Source: WYZ-LMO11 sp964617245 (GTDB taxonomy: Archaea; Thermoproteota; Methanomethylicia; Methanomethylicales; Methanomethylicaceae). From it: a DNA stretch of 11,821 nucleotides. The notes under the pieces were generated by a model. That model searched no databases. It was not told the origin of the DNA and saw only the letters and a program-made list of their open reading frames with translations. A program made the position numbers and the translations under genes. The stretch covers positions 1 to 11,821 of the forward strand of contig CAZTWF010000090.1 in NCBI GenBank assembly GCA_964617245.1. The letters run 5' to 3'. Positions 6,653-11,821 of the stretch are shown in pieces; the first letter of the stretch is position 1; every line of letters begins with the position of its first letter.

Positions 6653-6714
6653 GAATTTTATACGTCATCCTTAAATATATGAATATTGTCATTAATTGAT
6701 AGACTTCTGTTTTT
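6653..6714. promoter_or_regulatory. Divergent promoter region egsA / psmB
   Basis: TTAAATATAT at 6671-6680 is the best TATA candidate and reads acceptably in both directions. Centred near 6676, it would start psmB mRNA near 6702 (a leader of about 27 nt with the Shine-Dalgarno) and egsA mRNA near 6650, just at its G-rich site. A second minus-strand box, TATAAAATT at 6662-6654, would start transcription inside the egsA coding region and fits less well. This is inferred from spacing. Confidence 0.4.
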
Positions 6715-6720
6715 GGAGGA
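6715..6720 (+). promoter_or_regulatory. Shine-Dalgarno site of psmB
   Basis: GGAGGA lies eight bases before the TTG at 6729 and supports that start. No ATG or GTG is in frame between this site and the catalytic Thr. Confidence 0.8.
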
Positions 6721-6728
6721 TATAAAAA

Positions 6729-7337
6729 TTGTTTAAAGGAACTACAACTATTGGAGTAGTATGTAGAAATGGTATAATATTAGCTACAGATAGAAGAGTA
6801 ACCTCAGGAATATATGTAGCACATAAAAAAGGAAGAAAAATATATATACTTGATGATAATAAAGCTGCAACTATTGCTGGACTTGTAGCAGATGCACAAA
6901 TGATAATGGATTATTTAAAATATCAAATTAATCTTATGAAATTAACAAATAGAGCACCAATATCTACAAAAGCAGTCGCTACATTAGCTTCTAATATATT
7001 ATTTAGTTCAAGATATTATCCATATATTGTTCAATTTATTATTGCAGGAATGGATGGAGATGAACCAAAAATGTATGTATTAGATTGGTTTGGTACATTA
7101 ACTGAAGAAAAATTTGTAGCTACAGGATCAGGAACTCCATATGCTATTGGAGTATTAGAAGCAATTTTAAAAACAAATCCAACAATAGAAGAAGCCCTTC
7201 CAGTAATTGCTAAAGCTGTAAAATCAGCTATGGAAAGAGATCCAGGAAGTGGAGAAGGAATAGATATATTAATATTAAGAAAAGAAGGAATAAAAGAACT
7301 TAGTGATGAAGAAATTTCTAATCTTTTGAAATCTTAA
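6729..7337 (+). CDS. psmB: 20S proteasome beta subunit
   Basis: This is the proteolytic subunit of the archaeal 20S core; two beta heptamers sit between alpha rings and degrade unfolded or tagged proteins. The precursor starts at TTG and has a four-residue propeptide, MFKG, cleaved before T5 to expose the N-terminal catalytic threonine (TTTIGVV). In mature numbering T1, D17 (ATDRR) and K33 (GRKIY) are present, as is the GSGTPYA block that includes the conserved GSG serine. The beta subunit is therefore an active type, not an inactive paralogue. Length, 202 residues, is normal. It is followed after 12 bases by aCPSF1 on the same strand, and a PAC2 protein lies just beyond. No alpha subunit or regulatory ATPase is in the window. 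Confidence 0.96.
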   Translation: MFKGTTTIGVVCRNGIILATDRRVTSGIYVAHKKGRKIYILDDNKAATIAGLVADAQMIMDYLKYQINLMKLTNRAPISTKAVATLASNILFSSRYYPYIVQFIIAGMDGDEPKMYVLDWFGTLTEEKFVATGSGTPYAIGVLEAILKTNPTIEEALPVIAKAVKSAMERDPGSGEGIDILILRKEGIKELSDEEISNLLKS

Positions 7338-7341
7338 GGTG
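7336..7341 (+). promoter_or_regulatory. Shine-Dalgarno site of aCPSF1
   Basis: AAGGTG overlaps the psmB stop codon and lies eight bases before the TTG at 7350. It supports the TTG start and cotranslation with psmB. Confidence 0.75.
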
Positions 7342-7349
7342 TAATTTAA

Positions 7350-9245
7350 TTGATAAATACATTATCTGAAATAAAAAAAGTAATAACAAAAGAAATTCCA
7401 CAAGAAGCAAATATTACAAAAATAGAATATGAAGGACCTTTTGTAGTTGTTTATGTAAAGAATTTAAGTATTTTAATTGAAAAAAATGAATTAATAAAGA
7501 AAATTGCTCATGAAATAAAGAAAAGAATTATAGTAAGAGTAGATCCAAGCTCAAGAAAAACAAAAGAAGAAGCAAAAGCTATTATAGAAAATCTAATACC
7601 AAAAGAAGCAGAATTAGTAGATATAAAATTTGATGAAGAAACTGGAGAAGTAATGATTCTTGCAAAAAATCTTGGATTAGTTATTGGAAAAAGTGGTTCT
7701 ACATTAAAAGAAATTGCTAGTAGTACAGGATGGAGGCCTAATATTATAAGAGCTCCTCCTCTTAAATCAAAAATTATTGATCAAACTATATACTTTTTAG
7801 ATAAAGAAAGTGAATATAGACTAAAATTTTTGAGAAATATTGGTATGAGAATTCATCGTCCAATGTTATATAAAAATGGAATTGTTACTATATCTGCTTT
7901 AGGAGGATTTAGAGAAGTTGGAAGACAAGCTATATTAGTAGAAACATCAAATAGTAAAGTATTAATTGATTGTGGTATTAAACCTACAAGTACATTTGAT
8001 GAATTTCCTTTACTTGAAGAATTAGATGTAGAAGAACTTGATGCTATTATAGTTACACATGCTCATTTAGATCATTGTGGTTTTGTTCCTTTTCTATTTA
8101 AATATGGATATAATGGTCCAGTATATTGTACAAAACCAACAAGAAATTTAATGACATTACTTCAATTAGATTATCTTGATGTAGCAACAAAAGAAGGAAA
8201 ACCTACACCATATGGATTAAAAGAAGTTAAAAAAACTCTTTTATCTACAATTCCATTAGATTATGGAGAAGTAACAGATATTGCTCCAGATATTAGATTA
8301 ACATTTCATAATGCTGGACATATACTTGGCTCAACTATAGTTCATTTACATATAGGAGAAGGTCTTCATAATATTGTTTATACTGGTGATTTTAAATATG
8401 CTAAAACAAGACTTTTAGAACCTGCTTCTTCATCATTTCCAAGAGTTGAAACATTAATAATGGAAAGTACATATGGAGCTCCTACTGATATAATGCCATC
8501 AAGAGAAGAAACAGAAAGATTATTCTTAGAATATATAAAAACTACAATAGAAAGAGGAGGAAAAGTTCTAATACCTGTACTTGCTGTTGGAAGAGCTCAA
8601 GAAATAATGCTTGTAATTGATGAAGCTATGAAACTTGGAATAATTCCAAAAGTTCCAGTTTATATTGAGGGAATGCTTCAAGAAGTTACTGCAATTCATA
8701 CTGCTTATCCTGAAAATTTAGCTCGTGATTTAAGAAATAGAATATTTCATAAAGGAGAAAATCCATTCTTATCTGAACAATTTATAAGTGTTGATGATAA
8801 AAATGCTCGACCTGAAATAGCTGAAGGAGGACCTTGTATTATAATGGCAACTTCAGGAATGCTTACAGGAGGTCCTGCTTTAGAATATTTCAGATTATTA
8901 GCTTCAGATAATAAAAATACTATGATATTTGTAAGTTATCAAATTGAAGGTACTTTAGGCAGATCAATACTTCGTGGTGTAAAAGAAGTAACATTAACAG
9001 ATTCCTCTGGAAAAATTAATGTTATTGAAGTAAAAATGGATGTAAAAGCATTAGATGGATTTTCTGGTCATAGTGATAGAAAACAACTTTTAAGATTTAT
9101 AAATAATTTATCAGTTAAACCAAAACAAATAGTAATAGTTCATGGAGAAGAATCTAAGTGTTTAAATATAGCAGAAACTATATACAAATTATTTAGAATA
9201 AATACTATTGTACCAAATATTGGAGAAAAAATAAGAGTTGTTTAA
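7350..9245 (+). CDS. Archaeal CPSF1 / FttA, KH-metallo-beta-lactamase-beta-CASP ribonuclease and transcription termination factor
   Basis: aCPSF1 (FttA) is the archaeal relative of CPSF73; it cleaves nascent RNA and promotes termination of RNA polymerase at U-rich 3' ends. The 631 residues match the family. Residues 1-70 form the first KH-like domain and about 72-145 the second, with GKSG at 113-116. The metallo-beta-lactamase part has HAHLDH at 237-242, GHILGS at 323-328 (H324) and TGDF at 345-348 (D347). The beta-CASP part has MESTYG at 371-376 (E372, motif A), ATSGMLTGGPA at 500-510, FSGHSD at 571-576 (H574, motif B) and VHGE at 597-600 (H598, motif C). The metal-site motifs are intact. 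The start is TTG with a good Shine-Dalgarno. psmB precedes it by 12 bases; as far as I recall the pair is also adjacent in some other archaea, such as Methanothermobacter. Confidence 0.96.
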   Translation: MINTLSEIKKVITKEIPQEANITKIEYEGPFVVVYVKNLSILIEKNELIKKIAHEIKKRIIVRVDPSSRKTKEEAKAIIENLIPKEAELVDIKFDEETGEVMILAKNLGLVIGKSGSTLKEIASSTGWRPNIIRAPPLKSKIIDQTIYFLDKESEYRLKFLRNIGMRIHRPMLYKNGIVTISALGGFREVGRQAILVETSNSKVLIDCGIKPTSTFDEFPLLEELDVEELDAIIVTHAHLDHCGFVPFLFKYGYNGPVYCTKPTRNLMTLLQLDYLDVATKEGKPTPYGLKEVKKTLLSTIPLDYGEVTDIAPDIRLTFHNAGHILGSTIVHLHIGEGLHNIVYTGDFKYAKTRLLEPASSSFPRVETLIMESTYGAPTDIMPSREETERLFLEYIKTTIERGGKVLIPVLAVGRAQEIMLVIDEAMKLGIIPKVPVYIEGMLQEVTAIHTAYPENLARDLRNRIFHKGENPFLSEQFISVDDKNARPEIAEGGPCIIMATSGMLTGGPALEYFRLLASDNKNTMIFVSYQIEGTLGRSILRGVKEVTLTDSSGKINVIEVKMDVKALDGFSGHSDRKQLLRFINNLSVKPKQIVIVHGEESKCLNIAETIYKLFRINTIVPNIGEKIRVV

Positions 9246-9271
9246 TTATAGTATATTTATTATTAATTTCA

Positions 9272-10033
9272 TTACCAAAGATATGTTAAATCTCTTTTCC
9301 ATTCTTTTTCTCTTTCTTCTTTTATTGTTGTTTCTTCAGCTTCTTTAAATTTTCTTAATGCAATTTCAAATCCTTTTGCTTTTTCTTCTATATCTGTCAT
9401 ATCAATTTTTATTCCTGTTATTGATGTAATTACTTCTACTAAGGCTTTTGCAGCTTTTACATCAGCATAATATCCATATGTATATGGTAAAGTTTCACTT
9501 AATAAACATACAGCAGGAATTCCCATTTCCTTAGCATATGTTAATATTATTCCATTAGCTCCTGATATACTTCCTCCACTCATAGGAGAAATTCCATATT
9601 TCTTTAAAAATTCTATTAATAATGGATCTGTTACTACTCCATAAACTTTTGGTTCTTCAACTCTTCCTTCTACAACATATGCTGCCATAGCATATATCAT
9701 TGATATTTTATATTTTTTCATTAATTCACTTATTATAAAATCTGATAATTCATGTTGTCCTTCTGGTGTTATTGGTTGAGCATTTCCAGTAATAAATATA
9801 AAATTATTTGAATAATATAATTCAGTTCTTATAGGTTCAGCTAAACCATTACTTTTTACAATTATAAATGATGGAAATGAATAAGAATATATTTCAGCAA
9901 ATTTTTCAGCTTTTATTTTTTCTACAATATAATCAAGTGCAAATTTAGCTACATAACCTATTCCTGGAAATCCTACAATTAAATATGGATTTTCTATTCT
10001 TACATCTTTTAAGAATTTTATTCTAATTGACAT
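9272..10033 (-). CDS. PAC2 family protein, probable proteasome assembly chaperone
   Basis: The PAC2 fold is shared with eukaryotic Pba1/Pba2 (PAC1/PAC2) and archaeal PbaA/PbaB, which bind the proteasome alpha ring. The 253-residue protein shows the family start (NPYLIVGFPGIGYVAKFA, about 15-32), TELYY and ITGNAQPITPEGQHELSD, MAAYVVEGRVEEPKVYGV, and SGGSISGANGIILTYAKEMGIPAVCLLSETLPY. The C-terminal stretch from about 215 is highly charged and may be helical. It ends in Leu-Thr-Tyr-Leu-Trp, close to but not exactly the Hb-Tyr-X tail used to dock on the alpha ring, because Tyr is third from the end. The neighbouring psmB on the other strand supports a proteasome link. The ATG is 22 bases after the pdxT stop, so it may be third in the pdxST transcript; an A/T box near 10050-10060 could also give its own leaderless start. 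Confidence 0.85.
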   Translation of the reverse strand: MSIRIKFLKDVRIENPYLIVGFPGIGYVAKFALDYIVEKIKAEKFAEIYSYSFPSFIIVKSNGLAEPIRTELYYSNNFIFITGNAQPITPEGQHELSDFIISELMKKYKISMIYAMAAYVVEGRVEEPKVYGVVTDPLLIEFLKKYGISPMSGGSISGANGIILTYAKEMGIPAVCLLSETLPYTYGYYADVKAAKALVEVITSITGIKIDMTDIEEKAKGFEIALRKFKEAEETTIKEEREKEWKRDLTYLW

Positions 10034-10055
10034 AATTAAAATTATTAAAAAAGTA

Positions 10056-10667
10056 CTATAATAACTTATTGTAAATTTCCTTTATAAATAATTGATGAAT
10101 TCTAGGATCATCAGTAAGTTCTGGATGAAAAGCAGTACCAATAATACTTCCTTGTTTAACAGCTACAATAAGATTTCCTAATCTTGATAATACTTCTACA
10201 TTTGGACCTATTTCTTTTATAATAGGTGCTCTTATGAATACTCCTTTGAATTTTTTCTCACCTATAATTGGAATTTCTAAATCAACTTCAAAGGATTCTC
10301 TTTGTCTTCCAAAAGCATTTCTTTCAATAGTAATATCCATAACTCCAATTAATGATTGTTTTACTTCACCAATAACTCTATCATATACTTTTTTTGCTAA
10401 TAATATTAATCCTGCACATGTTCCTAAAACTGGCATTCCTTCATAAATTCTTTGTTTTATTAATTGAATTGTTTGATTTAAAGTTGAAATTTTTCCTATA
10501 GTTGTACTTTCTCCACCAGGTATTATAAGTCCATCAATTTCTTTAATTTCATCATATTTTTTTACTAATTTTACTTCACCATTAATTTTCATACTTTCAA
10601 GTGCTATTTTTGTCATTTTTAAATGTTCTTCTATTGCTCCTTGATATGCTAATATACCTATTATCAA
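10056..10667 (-). CDS. pdxT: Pyridoxal 5'-phosphate synthase glutaminase subunit PdxT
   Basis: PdxT hydrolyses glutamine and channels ammonia to PdxS in the ribose-phosphate-dependent route to pyridoxal 5'-phosphate. The class I glutaminase signature is complete in 203 residues: ILAYQGAIEEH at 5-15, PGGESTTIGK at 50-59, LGTCAG at 81-86 with the nucleophile C84, a GRQRESFE segment at 120-127, and FHPELTDD at 180-187 with H181 and E183 of the triad. The start is TTG at 10667, and the TTGA there overlaps the pdxS stop by four bases, indicating translational coupling. The conserved MIIGILAYQG N terminus leaves no other start. With pdxS it forms a complete PLP synthase. Confidence 0.96.
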   Translation of the reverse strand: MIIGILAYQGAIEEHLKMTKIALESMKINGEVKLVKKYDEIKEIDGLIIPGGESTTIGKISTLNQTIQLIKQRIYEGMPVLGTCAGLILLAKKVYDRVIGEVKQSLIGVMDITIERNAFGRQRESFEVDLEIPIIGEKKFKGVFIRAPIIKEIGPNVEVLSRLGNLIVAVKQGSIIGTAFHPELTDDPRIHQLFIKEIYNKLL

Positions 10668-11638
10668 GATGTACCACGTTCTTGCATTCTTAGTTCTAAT
10701 GTTTTTATATCTAAACCCATCATAGATTTACCTTCACTTATCATTTCTTGTGCTTCTGCAACTTTTTCAGGATCATCATAGAATGTTGTTGCTATAACAA
10801 TAGCTTGTGCTCTTTCTAAAGGATCTTCTGATTTAAATATTCCTGAGCCAACAAATATTCCATCACAACCTAATGTCATCATTAATGCAGCATCTGCTGG
10901 TGTAGCAATTCCTCCAGCAGCAAAATTTACTACAGGAAGTCTTCCTAATCTTCCAACTTCTTCTACAAGCTCATAAGAAACTTTTAATTCTCTAGCTATT
11001 TTTACTAATTCTTGTTGATCTCCACTTTCATAAATTGCTTTTATTCTTCTTATTTCATTATTTACTATTCTTATATGTTTAATTGCTTCTGCTACATTTC
11101 CAGTTCCAGGTTCTCCTTTTGTTCTAATCATAGATGCTCCTTCTTCAATTCTTCTTAAAGCTTCTCCTAAATCTCTTGCACCACATACAAATGGAGTTGT
11201 AAAATCCCATTTCCATATATGTCTTTCTTCATCTGCTGGTGTTAATACTTCAGATTCATCTATCATATCTACACCTATAGCTTCAAGAACTCTAGCTTCA
11301 TAAGTATGACCTATTCTACATTTTGCCATAACTGGTATAGTTATATGATCCATTATTTCTTCTATAATTTTAAGACTTGCAGTTCTTGCAACTCCTCCTG
11401 CTTTTCTTACATCATATGGTAATTTATCTAATACCATTACTGCAACAGCACCAGCTTCTTCTGCTATTTGAGCTTGTTCTATATTAGTTACATCCATTAT
11501 AACTCCATGTTTTTGCATATGAGCAAATCCACGTTTTACTAAAGCACTACCTCTTTTTACTCCTATTCCTTCTACTATATCATATTTTAATCCTTTTGAA
11601 TTCTTAACTTCAGAAATTAAGGAAATCATTTTTATCAT
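10664..11638 (-). CDS. pdxS: Pyridoxal 5'-phosphate synthase lyase subunit PdxS
   Basis: PdxS is the (beta/alpha)8 barrel that condenses ribose 5-phosphate (or ribulose 5-phosphate), glyceraldehyde 3-phosphate and PdxT-derived ammonia into PLP, as a dodecamer. Conserved blocks are VKRGFAHMQKHGVIMDV (34-50), AGAVAVMVL, MAKCRIGH with K106, MIRTKGEPGTGN with K174, and NFAAGGIATPADAALMM. K106 and K174 are exactly 68 apart, like K81 and K149 of the B. subtilis enzyme, and the second is the transfer lysine. The protein has 324 residues, about 25 more at the N terminus than the bacterial form, similar to other archaeal PdxS. No in-frame start lies closer to the core than M4. An A/T box near 11657-11667 lies about 25 bp from the ATG, fitting a leaderless mRNA. 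The TGA overlaps the pdxT start. Confidence 0.96.
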   Translation of the reverse strand: MIKMISLISEVKNSKGLKYDIVEGIGVKRGSALVKRGFAHMQKHGVIMDVTNIEQAQIAEEAGAVAVMVLDKLPYDVRKAGGVARTASLKIIEEIMDHITIPVMAKCRIGHTYEARVLEAIGVDMIDESEVLTPADEERHIWKWDFTTPFVCGARDLGEALRRIEEGASMIRTKGEPGTGNVAEAIKHIRIVNNEIRRIKAIYESGDQQELVKIARELKVSYELVEEVGRLGRLPVVNFAAGGIATPADAALMMTLGCDGIFVGSGIFKSEDPLERAQAIVIATTFYDDPEKVAEAQEMISEGKSMMGLDIKTLELRMQERGTS

Positions 11639-11693
11639 AGAAATAGAAGTAGTAAGTAAAATAAATACTTTCTTATATTTCTTATATTATATT
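11639..11693. promoter_or_regulatory. Divergent promoter region pdxS / right-edge gene
   Basis: AAAATAAATA at 11658-11667 is centred about 25 bp from the pdxS ATG at 11638 and about 31 bp from the GTG at 11694, so one A/T box might serve both directions. No Shine-Dalgarno is evident on either side. This is inferred from spacing only. Confidence 0.35.
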
Positions 11694-11821
11694 GTGAAGA
11701 AAATAGATATAATTATAGTTCCAAATTTAAGATCTTCTTATGAAAAATTATCAGAATTTATATTAAGATCTAATTATGATGTTTTATTTTTAAATTTTCC
11801 AAAATTTTTAAATTCATTAAG
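11694..11821 (+). CDS. Partial gene at the right edge, unknown (possibly RNase P protein component Rpp30-like)
   Basis: From GTG at 11694 the frame is open to the window end, giving 42 residues that start MKKIDIIIVPN and continue with SSYEKLSEFILRSNYDVLFLNFP. The pattern, a hydrophobic strand, then PN, then a helix and a second strand ending LNFP, resembles the first beta-alpha-beta unit of a TIM-like barrel, and loosely the start of archaeal RNase P subunit p30 (Rnp3). That match is weak and rests on a few residues. The codon pattern (AGA, TTA, AAT, GAA) is like the rest of the window, supporting a real gene. There is no clear Shine-Dalgarno, and a GTG start would be unusual for a leaderless gene here, so the start is uncertain. 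Confidence 0.45.
   Translation, partial: MKKIDIIIVPNLRSSYEKLSEFILRSNYDVLFLNFPKFLNSL

Noticed and set aside
6634..6668. Short ORFs from ATG 6668 (11 codons) and ATG 6636 (8 codons) on the minus strand ahead of or in egsA.
   Set aside because: Very short; the first is more simply non-coding or part of a frameshifted egsA start, and the second is out of frame inside the conserved HEINLPR region.
10234..10446. 70-residue plus-strand ORF opposite pdxT.
   Set aside because: Antisense of the conserved glutaminase; no initiation signals.
11525..11558. Repeated VKRG (residues 27-30 and 34-37) in PdxS, a possible start-proximal duplication.
   Set aside because: Only the second copy aligns to the family VKRG; the first lies in the archaeal N-terminal extension and the DNA of the two copies differs (AGAGGT versus CGTGGA), so chance similarity is likely.
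1..11821. tRNA or rRNA genes, CRISPR arrays, insertion sequences, toxin-antitoxin or phage genes.
   Set aside because: No cloverleaf-like G/C-rich segment, spaced repeats, terminal inverted repeats or transposase motifs were seen; almost all bases are covered by housekeeping genes.

Overview
The window is strongly A+T-rich (well over two-thirds A/T by eye; Arg is nearly always AGA, Gly usually GGA) and archaeal. It encodes glycerol-1-phosphate dehydrogenase (the archaeal lipid enzyme), a 20S proteasome beta subunit with a four-residue propeptide, the termination nuclease aCPSF1/FttA, a SlyD-like long-type FKBP and a UPF0179 protein. Promoters are A/T boxes about 26 bp ahead of leaderless ATG starts, or Shine-Dalgarno sites of the GGAGGTGA type. 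I infer a thermophilic or anaerobic archaeon, possibly of the TACK group, but the sequence alone does not fix the lineage. hypC and hypD imply that it makes a [NiFe] hydrogenase.

Layout from left to right. 1-635 (-) is a partial S-adenosylmethionine hydrolase, divergent from 712-1863 (+), a class V PLP aminotransferase. hypD-hypC (-, 1874-3150) is an overlapping pair divergent from a small calcineurin-like phosphoesterase (+, 3205-3852), which runs tail to tail into a CYTH triphosphate-tunnel protein (-, 3839-4318). A long-type FKBP (+, 4372-5154) runs tail to tail into a UPF0179 protein (-, 5144-5587), which lies 12 nt downstream of egsA (-, 5600 to about 6640). egsA is divergent from psmB-aCPSF1 (+, 6729-9245). 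A second minus-strand cluster, pdxS-pdxT-PAC2 (11638 down to 9272), carries vitamin B6 synthesis plus a PAC2 protein. A truncated gene starts at about 11694 on the + strand and runs off the right edge.

The genes are compact housekeeping genes with very short spacers; no stretch over 300 bases is empty once egsA is extended to its true length. I saw no tRNA, rRNA, CRISPR, insertion sequence or phage gene, and no sign of a dedicated new system. The most notable points are: egsA has no ATG, GTG or TTG start and seems to use ATT behind a G-rich Shine-Dalgarno; non-ATG starts occur only in leadered or coupled genes while ATG genes are often leaderless; one perfectly palindromic TATA box appears to drive two divergent genes; a PAC2 protein ending in Tyr-Leu-Trp sits beside the proteasome operon; and UPF0179 has two matched four-cysteine sets.
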